Positions 44,529 through 53,222 of a stretch of DNA of 64,000 nt are shown piece by piece. Under the pieces are notes generated by a model. The model was not told the origin of the DNA, did no database searches, and saw only the letters and a list, made by a program, of their open reading frames with translations. This stretch comes from an uncultured Flavobacteriaceae bacterium (GTDB lineage: Bacteria; Bacteroidota; Bacteroidia; Flavobacteriales; Flavobacteriaceae), in assembly GCA_913062575.1 (NCBI GenBank), contig CAJXVT010000003.1, positions 1-64,000 on the forward strand, written 5' to 3'. The position numbers were made by a program, and so were the translations under genes. Numbering within the stretch: the first letter of the stretch is position 1; every line of letters starts with the position of its first letter.

Positions 44529-46487
44529 CTACTTCTTTTCTAATGTGATCAGTGTAGATTGCACCTTTACTATTTGATTAAAAAACTCTTTTAAAGCAAA
44601 ATACTCTTCATTAGTGTATTCAACTTTACTTAAATTGTATTTAAACAAAATGGAAATCTTAGAAGTTGTTTGCTTGATATTAAAAATAAAGTTTCCTCCT
44701 TTATTAGGTAAAGAAAAAGCTCTGCTTTCTGGGAGTTTTCCGATTGTGTAATTAACAGGTATAGAGATACTTGCTCTATATTGATAGTTTAATTTATAAC
44801 CAAAATTAGCAGGGTATAATCGTTTTTCTAACTTAAAAGGATTCGTTGAGATCTTCTCATGAAAGAACGGATTTAAATACAGCTTGCTTAAAGTTGGATC
44901 CGTTGAGTCTTCAAAATTAAAATCAAAATTTTGTGTAATGCTTGTGTTTTTTCTATCTAGATCTGAGGCTTTATAATCATTTATTTCTAATTGATTGTCG
45001 TTTTCATAATCTTCAAGATAGCTGTCTTCATTGGTGTTAGATAACTCGCTTCTTAAAAAATACGCATCATAACCTGTGTTTATTACACGCAATCTTCCTT
45101 TAATCCCCCCCTCTGTAGATATTTTTACACTTAAGTTAATTTTCTCACTAGAAGGAAGTGTACCAGAATTAGGTTGCCAATAACTACCTTTTTTAAAATC
45201 TAATACTCTTACATCTCCGTTTAGGGTTTTGAATGGGGTTTGTCCAAAACTTAATTGTTTGTTAGAGGCATCTAAAAAGTATTCTTTACCTTCTATAATT
45301 ACTTTAACCAAAATATAATTAAACTCTGAGATTACAGGGTATATTTTTGTTGGTTCAGCTCTATCTCTTGTGGTAGATAAAGCAATTTTCGCGTTAAATC
45401 CTGCAGCTATTAAAGCATTCATAAGCGAAACATTAATTTCAGCTACAGTACCAATTTTATCGTTAAATGTCTTTTTGGTGTTAATTTTATAATAAGCAAT
45501 AGATTTATTATTATCAGTAAAATGATCTTGAATAAAATAATATATCTTTTTTGCTTTCTCAATAGTAGAAGTTTCGGATAATAATTCTGGAGGTAAGTTC
45601 TTTTTAAAGAAAGTAGATTTTCTCAATTCAGCACCAAAATATTCTCCAGATTTAAACTTACGGTCTGTAGATTTCCATGTATCAGTATAGTTTTCTTTGT
45701 TACCTCTACTAGAATTAGTGAAAGACTCTAGCTCAAAAGTAATTCTAGACATATAGTTTCTTCTGCTTTTCATATATCCTTCTTCTTTAAAAGCCGGAAT
45801 ATTATTCATTCCAAAAGACAAAACAGAACAACTTGCTTCACTTAATCCAGGTATTTTTACACACCTTCTTATTATAGAGGGCTTGTTTTTGTCTAAAGGA
45901 TAATAGCCTTTTAAACTCACATTGTATTTGTAGTTAGATAAAATTGCAGAATCATATTCGCTTTTAATTTTAGGAATATCAGATTGAAACTCCCAATCAT
46001 CTAATTGATTAAAATAGGGTGTTGTTTTTGTAAAACGGTACTCTAAAACAGAACCTACTTTTATATTTGGCAGTGTAAAAGTTATTGTGTGCCAGTTACC
46101 ATTTTCTTTATTTTTAAAAATATCCTTATCCATTAGATATTTTTTTTCCATTCTATTATTGCCAACAAGGTTATAAGTATAAGCTTCAATATTTTCAATG
46201 GTCTCTTTTTTATAATAAGGAATTTTAATTGTTCCTTTTCCAAAGCCTTCTTTTTTAAGAATCTTTACTCTAAAATAATAATCAGAACTTATATTGTAAT
46301 CTTTACTAGGATCAATAAAAGAATTGTTTTGTTCATATAATACAACAGCTACAGCAGTAGAATCTTTGCTGTAAGTTTTCATTTTTAATTCCTTAACTGT
46401 AGTTAGTCCAGTTTTTACTGATTTATTTCTTTGAGAATAGAATAAAGTTGGCAATAGAAGTAGCAGGAATATTATAGTTTTTTTCAT
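44529..46487 (-). CDS. DUF3857/transglutaminase-like protein, catalytic triad apparently lost
   Basis: 652 residues. Sec signal (IIFLLLLLPTLFYSQ). The N-terminal DUF3857-type beta domain (about 30-270) has VGSVLEYRFTKTTPYF. The transglutaminase-like domain (about 300-420) has IYYFIQDHFT and KIGTVAEINVSLMNALIAAG, but at the expected cysteine position stands Val348, at the histidine position Asn390 (FNYILVKV), and only Asp406 (FLDAS) remains. This substitution pattern is common in Bacteroidota relatives. It is therefore likely a binding or structural protein rather than an enzyme. It lies 3 bp after the exonuclease gene and upstream of the two cysteine proteases. Confidence 0.83.
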   Translation of the reverse strand: MKKTIIFLLLLLPTLFYSQRNKSVKTGLTTVKELKMKTYSKDSTAVAVVLYEQNNSFIDPSKDYNISSDYYFRVKILKKEGFGKGTIKIPYYKKETIENIEAYTYNLVGNNRMEKKYLMDKDIFKNKENGNWHTITFTLPNIKVGSVLEYRFTKTTPYFNQLDDWEFQSDIPKIKSEYDSAILSNYKYNVSLKGYYPLDKNKPSIIRRCVKIPGLSEASCSVLSFGMNNIPAFKEEGYMKSRRNYMSRITFELESFTNSSRGNKENYTDTWKSTDRKFKSGEYFGAELRKSTFFKKNLPPELLSETSTIEKAKKIYYFIQDHFTDNNKSIAYYKINTKKTFNDKIGTVAEINVSLMNALIAAGFNAKIALSTTRDRAEPTKIYPVISEFNYILVKVIIEGKEYFLDASNKQLSFGQTPFKTLNGDVRVLDFKKGSYWQPNSGTLPSSEKINLSVKISTEGGIKGRLRVINTGYDAYFLRSELSNTNEDSYLEDYENDNQLEINDYKASDLDRKNTSITQNFDFNFEDSTDPTLSKLYLNPFFHEKISTNPFKLEKRLYPANFGYKLNYQYRASISIPVNYTIGKLPESRAFSLPNKGGNFIFNIKQTTSKISILFKYNLSKVEYTNEEYFALKEFFNQIVKVQSTLITLEKK

Positions 46488-46490
46488 AGG

Positions 46491-47570
46491 TCAATATCTA
46501 ATTATCTTAGCAACCGTTTTTGTTCTTAAATAGTTTTTAATAATAGTCTTTGCTAGTGGTTTATTTTCAATAGGAGTGAGCATGGTTTTTAAAACATCCA
46601 TTTGATTTTCTTGAAAAGCTAAATTTGTAAAGCAATAACCTATTACTTCGTTGTTTTCAATTAAAATAACCGAATGCTCATCTAAAGTTCTCCCTTTATC
46701 AATTAACAGCATATTGTCACTGTTAAAGTTATCGAAAAGAACTCTTTTTTTTCTCCTTAAATTAAATTTAGGCTTATTAATTTCTAATTCTAATTGATAT
46801 TTAAGGGTTGTAATTAACAAATTACCTGTAGGTTCGTAACTAATAGAAGCAGTTCTTTCTTGAATGCTTTTACCTCTTTTGGTTGTTTTTATAAATTGTT
46901 TATTGATTTCACTTTTTATATTACTTCCTTTTCCCATAAAAATAATATGTCCATCTTCTCTATGCAAGTAATACACTCCAAGTGTAGTTGGAATGTCATC
47001 TAGTAATTTGATTAGTTTTTCTTCTGATTTTTTACAATCAAAATACTTAACTGTGTTTTCTATGATTGACTTGTCGCTATCTTTATCAATTAATAATTTA
47101 AATAGCTGAATCGTTGCCAAAGCATCTCCAGATGCTCTATGACGATCACTCATAGGAATACCAAGAGATTTACATAATTTACCTAAACTGTAAGATGGTT
47201 GGTCTTGGATTAACTTTCTACTAAGCTCAACGGTGCACAAGGAATTTCGTTTAAAATCATACCCTAAACGATTGTATTCTGTTTTTAAAATACGGTAGTC
47301 AAAACTAGAGTTATGTGCAACGATAATGCAGTCTTCTGTAATTTCAATAATGCGTTTTGCAACTTCGTGAAACTTAGGCGCATTGCGAAGCATCTTATTA
47401 TTAATACCAGTTAAATTTACAACAAATGGTTGGATTTCCTTTTCAGGGTTTACGAGGGTAATGAATTGATCTACAACGTCATGGCCGTCGTATTTGTAGA
47501 TGGCGATTTCAGTAATGCCTTCTTCATTAAATTTACCTCCAGTAGTTTCAATATCTAAAATTGCGTACAA
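46491..47570 (-). CDS. DnaQ-like 3'-5' exonuclease fused to a degenerate GIY-YIG domain
   Basis: 359 residues, cytoplasmic. The DEDDh exonuclease domain (1-165) has DIETTGG (Asp6, Glu8), HNSSFDYRIL (Asp91) and HRASGDA (His144, Asp149), so the full active site is present. From about 190 a GIY-YIG-like segment appears as GVYYLHREDGHIIFMGKG, with GIY to GVY and YIG to FMG. Fusions of this kind occur as stand-alone UvrC/Cho-like repair proteins and as exonuclease-GIY-YIG proteins of unknown function. It lies 24 bp after the YggS-like gene on the same strand. Confidence 0.85.
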   Translation of the reverse strand: MYAILDIETTGGKFNEEGITEIAIYKYDGHDVVDQFITLVNPEKEIQPFVVNLTGINNKMLRNAPKFHEVAKRIIEITEDCIIVAHNSSFDYRILKTEYNRLGYDFKRNSLCTVELSRKLIQDQPSYSLGKLCKSLGIPMSDRHRASGDALATIQLFKLLIDKDSDKSIIENTVKYFDCKKSEEKLIKLLDDIPTTLGVYYLHREDGHIIFMGKGSNIKSEINKQFIKTTKRGKSIQERTASISYEPTGNLLITTLKYQLELEINKPKFNLRRKKRVLFDNFNSDNMLLIDKGRTLDEHSVILIENNEVIGYCFTNLAFQENQMDVLKTMLTPIENKPLAKTIIKNYLRTKTVAKIIRY

Positions 47571-47594
47571 ATTTCTTTTTCTTAGTTTATAAAA

Positions 47595-48242
47595 TTACAC
47601 AATATAATTCCTAGCACCAAAAATTGCGCTACCAACTCTAACCATTGTACTTCCATTTTCAATAGCTAATTGATAATCACCACTCATTCCCATTGATAAA
47701 ACAGATCCTTTCTGTAACGAATCAAAAAAGTTTTTTAAAGATGAAAATTCTTCTTTTAATTGAGTTTGGTTCTCTGTAAATGTAGCCATTCCCATTAAAC
47801 CAATAACTTTTATGTTCTCTAATTCTGTAATCTCTTCAGAAGAAATAATTTGTTTGATTTCTGTAAACGACAAACCAAACTTTGTTTCTTCTTTGGCAAT
47901 TCTTGCTTGTAATAAGCACTTGATAACTCTATTGTGTTTTTTTGCTTGTTTATTAATTTCTTTTAATGTTTTTAGACTGTCAACTCCATGAATCAACTCT
48001 ACAAAGTGGGCCATATATTTGACTTTATTACTTTGTAAATGGCCTATCATATGCCATTGAATATCTTTTGGTAACTCATCATATTTAGCAGCCATTTCTT
48101 GAATTTTGTTCTCTCCAAAAATTCGCTGACCAGCATTATATGCCTCTAAAATTGCTGCATTAGGTTTTGTTTTAGATACTGCAACTAGGGTTACATCTTC
48201 TGGTAGTTCTTCTTTTATTTGAATTAAATTTTGAGCAATCAT
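47595..48242 (-). CDS. YggS-family PLP homeostasis protein
   Basis: 215 residues, a single alanine-racemase-like TIM barrel that binds PLP. VAVSKTKPN (about 21-29) carries the PLP lysine; FGENKIQE, WHMIGHLQSNK (GxLQxNK motif), GLMGMATF and SMGMSGDYQLAIENGSTMVRVGSAIFG (in parts) match the family. It buffers free PLP and influences amino acid and keto acid balance. Its place after the serC-serA-DUF1015 genes fits, because SerC is PLP-dependent. No racemase C-terminal domain. Confidence 0.95.
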   Translation of the reverse strand: MIAQNLIQIKEELPEDVTLVAVSKTKPNAAILEAYNAGQRIFGENKIQEMAAKYDELPKDIQWHMIGHLQSNKVKYMAHFVELIHGVDSLKTLKEINKQAKKHNRVIKCLLQARIAKEETKFGLSFTEIKQIISSEEITELENIKVIGLMGMATFTENQTQLKEEFSSLKNFFDSLQKGSVLSMGMSGDYQLAIENGSTMVRVGSAIFGARNYIV

Positions 48243-48269
48243 GATAAAATTGGGTGTGCAAGCATTGCT

Positions 48270-49508
48270 CTAAAATTCGTAAATAGTTAAAGCACTTCTT
48301 AGTTTTGGTTCTATATAGGTTGTTTTTGGAGGCATTAAAAGGCCTTCATCAACAATACTTTTTAGTTCGTTAATTGATGTTGGTAACATTCCAAAAGAAA
48401 CTTTAAAATCACCGGTGTCAACTTTTGTTTTTAATTCTAAACTATCAGATTTGTTTTGAGAATACATGATTTTAGAATCGTTTCTAATATCAACTATACC
48501 TAAAATTGGTTTTAATATGGTTTGATATAAAACCTGAGCATCTAATTCACTTAAAACATCGGTAAATTCATAGCTGGTTTTACGCAGATATAAAGAATAA
48601 AATTCACCGTTTAAATACATGCTAAAATGATGCTTTTTTGAAGGCTTGTATAATTCTTGTCCACGATTTTCAATTCTAAAATAAGTATCCAATTCAATTA
48701 AGAATTCATCAGGAGTTAAGCCATTTAAATCTTTTATAAATCGATTAAACTCATAAATACTTAACTGACTTTCTGGTAATAGATAACTCATAAAGAAGTT
48801 GTAATCTTCATTACCAGTATGGTTTGGGTTTTCTTCTGCTAAATTTTGTGCCAACATACAAGACGATGTTGAGCGGTGATGACCATCAGCAATATACAGT
48901 GTATCTACCTCTTTAAACGTTTCAGTTATGGTATCTATATCTTCTTGATTAGTTACAATCCAAAGAAAATGTGATTCTTTATCTGTAGTAATAAATTCAA
49001 ATTCGGCCCTTGTCTCTTGGTGTTTTTTTATGATGTTTGTAATTACATCATTATCTGGATAGGTGAGGAGCACAGGTTCTGCATTAAAGCCTGTATTTTT
49101 TAAATAGGTTTCAAATAACACTTCTCTTTGCTTTAATGTTCCTTCATGTTTTTTGATCACATTATTATGATAATCTTCAACAGAAGTGGCAGAAATGATC
49201 CCACAAAATGAATTTGTTGCTGTTATTTTTTGATAGATATAAAACGCAGGAGTTTCATCTTGAGTAAAAATGTTACTTTCCTTAAACTCTAGATATCTAT
49301 TATGAACTAGTTTAAAACGTAATTCACCACTAATATCTTGCTTGTGGTATTTGTATCCTGGATTGATAACATGCAAAAAGGTATAAGGATTAAATGCTAA
49401 TTTCGCATTTAGATTCTCGGGAGAATAAATTTCACGTGATTTACTAGAAACTAACGCAACTTTATCTCTATGTGCTCTTACTGCTTTAAAAGGTTTTACG
49501 ATTGCCAT
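48270..49508 (-). CDS. DUF1015 family protein
   Basis: 412 residues. It starts AIVKPFKAVRAHRDK and contains IADGHHRSTSS (about 206-216), the histidine-rich hallmark of DUF1015, and SLxIYEFNR. It sits between serA (8-bp gap) and the YggS-like gene, a neighbourhood that recurs with D-3-phosphoglycerate dehydrogenase genes. That linkage suggests involvement in serine metabolism, possibly as a kinase-like enzyme, but this is inference from context. Confidence 0.9.
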   Translation of the reverse strand: MAIVKPFKAVRAHRDKVALVSSKSREIYSPENLNAKLAFNPYTFLHVINPGYKYHKQDISGELRFKLVHNRYLEFKESNIFTQDETPAFYIYQKITATNSFCGIISATSVEDYHNNVIKKHEGTLKQREVLFETYLKNTGFNAEPVLLTYPDNDVITNIIKKHQETRAEFEFITTDKESHFLWIVTNQEDIDTITETFKEVDTLYIADGHHRSTSSCMLAQNLAEENPNHTGNEDYNFFMSYLLPESQLSIYEFNRFIKDLNGLTPDEFLIELDTYFRIENRGQELYKPSKKHHFSMYLNGEFYSLYLRKTSYEFTDVLSELDAQVLYQTILKPILGIVDIRNDSKIMYSQNKSDSLELKTKVDTGDFKVSFGMLPTSINELKSIVDEGLLMPPKTTYIEPKLRSALTIYEF

Positions 49509-49516
49509 TTACTTTA

Positions 49517-50467
49517 TTATGAAAGTAATTTTACAATTTGTTTTGCCAACTCCATACCAATTCTATCTTGAGCTTCAACTGTTGCTGCACCAATATGCGG
49601 AGTTAAAGAAATATCGGGATTCATTAATATTTGAATCTCTGGCGTTGGTTCTTTTTCAAAAACATCTAAACCAGCATATTTAACTTTTCCAGATTCTATA
49701 GCTTTTACTAATGCCACTTCATCAAGAAGGCCACCTCGAGCAGCGTTTATAATTCCAACACCATCTTTCATAGAATTAAATTGAGCATCACCAATAATGT
49801 ATTCTTCTTGACTGGGAACATGTAATGTAATGAAATCTGCATGCTTCAATACTTCAGAAATAGGCTGTGTTTCAACTTCTATATCTATAGACTGTCCATT
49901 GTAAAAAGATACATTGATTGTAGCATTGCTAACAAAAGCGTCAGTTGCAATTACTTTCATTCCAATTCCTAAAGCAATTTTAGCAACTTCTTTCCCTATT
50001 CTTCCAACACCAACAATTCCTAATGTTTTTCCTCTTAGTTCTGTTCCATTCCCAAAATCTTTCTTTAAATCTTTAAAACGAGTATCACCTTCAAGTGGCA
50101 TTTCTCTATTTAGTTGATGTAAAAACCGAACCATCCCAAATAAGTGTGCAAAAACCAATTCTGCAACAGAACTAGATGATGCATTTGGAGTATTGATTAC
50201 ATGCAATCCGTTATTAATTGCATAGTCAACATCAATATTATCCATTCCAACACCACCGCGACCAATTAATTTAATGCTTGGACATGCTTCAATTAATTCT
50301 TGACGAACCTGAGTTGAACTTCGCACTAAAATTGCATCAATTGAATTTTCATTGATGAAGTTTTCTAATTGATTTTGAGCCACTTTTGTCGCAATTACTT
50401 CAAAACCATTATTTTCTAAAAAATCTATTCCACTTTGTGAAATTCCGTCGTTTGCTAATATTTTCAT
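49517..50467 (-). CDS. serA: D-3-phosphoglycerate dehydrogenase (short form)
   Basis: 316 residues, D-2-hydroxyacid dehydrogenase fold without the ACT regulatory domain of longer SerA proteins. NAD-binding GIVGVGRIG (about 153-161), catalytic Arg in NAARGGLLDE, Glu in EKEPTPE and His in LTPHIGAA. It oxidises 3-phosphoglycerate to phosphohydroxypyruvate, the substrate of SerC, whose gene lies 16 bp upstream on the same strand. The gene pair supports this function over other hydroxyacid dehydrogenases. Confidence 0.9.
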   Translation of the reverse strand: MKILANDGISQSGIDFLENNGFEVIATKVAQNQLENFINENSIDAILVRSSTQVRQELIEACPSIKLIGRGGVGMDNIDVDYAINNGLHVINTPNASSSSVAELVFAHLFGMVRFLHQLNREMPLEGDTRFKDLKKDFGNGTELRGKTLGIVGVGRIGKEVAKIALGIGMKVIATDAFVSNATINVSFYNGQSIDIEVETQPISEVLKHADFITLHVPSQEEYIIGDAQFNSMKDGVGIINAARGGLLDEVALVKAIESGKVKYAGLDVFEKEPTPEIQILMNPDISLTPHIGAATVEAQDRIGMELAKQIVKLLS

Positions 50468-50483
50468 TTCTATCTTCTAGATA

Positions 50484-51548
50484 TTAATTATTTTTTTCTA
50501 ATTCTTGCATTGTGTCAACTAAAACTTGAACACTATACAAAGGCAATGCATTATACATACTTGCTCTATAACCTCCAACGCTTCTGTGTCCGTTTATTCC
50601 ATTGATTCCGGCTTTTGTACACATAATATCAAATGTTTCTTTTAAGCTTTCATTTGTCAAGGTAAAAGTAGCATTCATATTACTTCTATCTTCTTTTGCT
50701 ACAATACCTTCAAATAAAGGGTTTCTATCAATCTCATTATATAATAATGCAGCTTTCTTCTCATTTACTTTTTCTATAAAAGGAATTCCACCTAAATCTT
50801 TTAACCATTGTAAAGTTAACATAGAAACATAGACAGCAAAAACAGAAGGTGTATTAAACATGCTATCTTTACTGATATGTGATTGGTAGTTTAACATTGA
50901 AGGAATTACTCTATCAACCTTGCCTAAAATGTCTTCTTTAATAACAACCAGTGTGGTTCCTGCTGGGCCCATATTTTTTTGTGCTCCGGCATAGATCAAA
51001 TCAAATTTAGAAAAATCTAACTGACGAGAAAATATATCAGAACTCATATCACATACAGTGACTCCATCAAATTCTGGAAAACTTTTCATTTGTGTTCCAA
51101 AAATGGTATTGTTACTTGTACAATGAAAGTAATCAACATCTTTTGGGATCTCATATCCTTTCGGGATGTAATTGTAGTTTTTGTCTTTAGAAGAGCCAAC
51201 TTCAACCAACTCTCCAAATAATTTTGCTTCTTTTATGGCTTTATCAGCCCAAGTTCCAGTATTTAAATAGGCAGCTTTTGAATTTAATAAATTGTAAGCC
51301 GTCATTAAAAACTGTGTACTAGCACCGCCTTGTAAGAATAATACTTTATAGCCTTTGTCTTCTAAATCTAATAACTCTAAAACTAAGTTTTTAGCCTTTT
51401 CCATTACAGAAACAAAAGAAGCACTTCTGTGAGAAATTTCAATTAATGATAAATTATCGTTATTAAAATTTAGTACAGCATCAGAAGCTTTTTGTAATAC
51501 TTCTTCAGGTAAAATGCAGGGACCGGCGCTAAAATTATGCTTTTTCAT
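50484..51548 (-). CDS. serC: Phosphoserine aminotransferase
   Basis: 354 residues, class V PLP aminotransferase. HNFSAGPCILPEEVL is the family's start; QGGASTQF binds PLP phosphate and the Schiff-base lysine is in YAGAQKNMGPAG (about 194-205); NGHRSVGGYRASMYNA is the C-terminal substrate loop. It makes phosphoserine from phosphohydroxypyruvate and glutamate and can also serve the pyridoxine pathway. First gene of the serC-serA-DUF1015-YggS run; a phosphoserine phosphatase is not in the window. Confidence 0.96.
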   Translation of the reverse strand: MKKHNFSAGPCILPEEVLQKASDAVLNFNNDNLSLIEISHRSASFVSVMEKAKNLVLELLDLEDKGYKVLFLQGGASTQFLMTAYNLLNSKAAYLNTGTWADKAIKEAKLFGELVEVGSSKDKNYNYIPKGYEIPKDVDYFHCTSNNTIFGTQMKSFPEFDGVTVCDMSSDIFSRQLDFSKFDLIYAGAQKNMGPAGTTLVVIKEDILGKVDRVIPSMLNYQSHISKDSMFNTPSVFAVYVSMLTLQWLKDLGGIPFIEKVNEKKAALLYNEIDRNPLFEGIVAKEDRSNMNATFTLTNESLKETFDIMCTKAGINGINGHRSVGGYRASMYNALPLYSVQVLVDTMQELEKNN

Positions 51549-51607
51549 TTTAAATAGTTCAATGTTTTTTCTATAGCAAAGATGCTACTTTTTACTGATT
51601 TTTTAAT

Positions 51608-52657
51608 TTAAATATTTCCTAAAAATTCTAAGGTGTTAATGCCATCTGCATAATCCCATAATTGTGGGTTTTGAGTTTGACCAAATGCAATCTCAGAATC
51701 AATAACTCCATTAGAAACAATACATTGTATGCTGTCTTTTTCGGTTATTAATTTTTCTTTTAGCTCATTTATATCAGAATAGTATTCGTAAAAAATGGTA
51801 GCAATTGGAGAAGCATAGCTTTCATCTTCTTTTATCATTAGAAACCCATTTTCTAACAAATCAAATTCACTCATTAAATACACTGCCTTATTATAATCGT
51901 AATTATTGGCGTATTTGGCATTGTCAATAAGAGTTCTCTTACTATACATTCCGTTAAAAAAAGCATCAAAATTATACCCTTTTGGAACATAGATTTTAGA
52001 AACGCTTCTACAGCCTAAACCAAAGTATTGAAACACATCATTGCTTAAGGCACTCATTTCATCATCCGTTTCATTACCAGTAATTACGGCAACAGAATTT
52101 CTGTTTTTTCTAATGATATTTTGTTTGCCCTTAAAATAATGCTCAAAGTAACGGGCAGTATTATTGCTTCCAGTAGCAATTACCGCATCAAAACCTGTTA
52201 ATTTCCCTTCAGAAAATTCAATACCTCCTTTAAAAGAACCTTCTACATACTCTAAGTATTTTGATAAAAAAGGGAGTAAATATTTGTCGTTAGACGATTG
52301 CTTCACCAACACCGAATGTCCAGAAATCAATACAGATAAAAAATCATGAAACCCAACTAAAGGAATATTTCCTGCCATAATTATGGCCACCTTTTTTGAA
52401 GTTGCATTCTGGCTTTGCTTATTTGTCCATAGTAAAAGATTCTCTTTTGTTAAGGCAGTTGACCAACTGTGTAGCGAAAACAAGATGTTATCTCTAGTAA
52501 ACCAAGAATTGTTTTCTTGCGCAAGTTTCATTTGATGCTTAAAACCATCAAAGAACAAATCATTAAATTCAATATTTTCTTTTTTTTCAATTCCAGATAG
52601 AGAAAACTGACTTAAAAACTCTCCTAATTTAACAAAAGCATCAATTCGTTTTTGCAT
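51608..52657 (-). CDS. LuxC-like acyl-CoA reductase
   Basis: 349 residues, aldehyde-dehydrogenase-like fold of the LuxC group. IIMAGNIPLVGFHDFLSVL (about 92-110) is the nucleotide-binding start and FGLGCRSVSKIYVPKGY carries the probable catalytic Cys216. It would reduce an acyl-CoA or acyl-phosphate to aldehyde. No luciferase or LuxD/LuxE genes are present, so bioluminescence is not implied. It diverges from the ferredoxin gene and lies 59 bp before serC on the same strand, a neighbourhood familiar from flavobacteria. Confidence 0.87.
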   Translation of the reverse strand: MQKRIDAFVKLGEFLSQFSLSGIEKKENIEFNDLFFDGFKHQMKLAQENNSWFTRDNILFSLHSWSTALTKENLLLWTNKQSQNATSKKVAIIMAGNIPLVGFHDFLSVLISGHSVLVKQSSNDKYLLPFLSKYLEYVEGSFKGGIEFSEGKLTGFDAVIATGSNNTARYFEHYFKGKQNIIRKNRNSVAVITGNETDDEMSALSNDVFQYFGLGCRSVSKIYVPKGYNFDAFFNGMYSKRTLIDNAKYANNYDYNKAVYLMSEFDLLENGFLMIKEDESYASPIATIFYEYYSDINELKEKLITEKDSIQCIVSNGVIDSEIAFGQTQNPQLWDYADGINTLEFLGNI

Positions 52658-52670
52658 TCTTTATATTTCT

Positions 52671-52702
52671 TTTGGTGGTGAATTATTTTGGACTTATTTT
52701 TG
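52671..52702 (+). promoter_or_regulatory. Promoter of ferredoxin gene (TTTG-N20-TATTTTTG)
   Basis: TTTG (52671-52674) and TATTTTTG (52695-52702) are spaced 20 bp apart, a full match to the Bacteroidota TTTG-N17-23-TAnnTTTG promoter; the ATG is 35 bases further. This is the best-formed promoter seen in the window. Confidence 0.65.
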
Positions 52703-52725
52703 CACCGCAAAGGTACATAAACTGA

Positions 52726-53088
<363 letters not shown>

Positions 53089-53105
53089 TTTTTTTTATAA
53101 AATAT

Positions 53106-53139
53106 AAAAAAGCCTAAGTAATTTACTTAGGCTTTTTTT
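53106..53139. terminator. Strong terminator after ferredoxin
   Basis: GCCTAAGTAA (53112-53121) pairs with TTACTTAGGC (53123-53132), flanked by As and seven Ts; usable from both sides. Confidence 0.85.
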
Positions 53140-53148
53140 GTAAACTAA

Positions 53149-53183
53149 AAACACCCAACTAAAATAATTTAGTTGGATGTTTC
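53149..53183 (-). terminator. Terminator of the downstream TonB receptor gene
   Basis: CCAACTAAA (53155-53163) pairs with TTTAGTTGG (53168-53176). On the minus strand GTGTTTTTAG follows the stem, giving the receptor operon its own end next to the ferredoxin terminator. Confidence 0.65.
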
Positions 53184-53222
53184 TTTCAAATAAAAAACTT
53201 ACAATTTAAAGTCTTAATTTTT

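Noticed and set aside
51608-52657. LuxC-like acyl-CoA reductase as a sign of bioluminescence
   Set aside because: No luxA/luxB, luxD or luxE genes; this protein is common in non-luminous flavobacteria.
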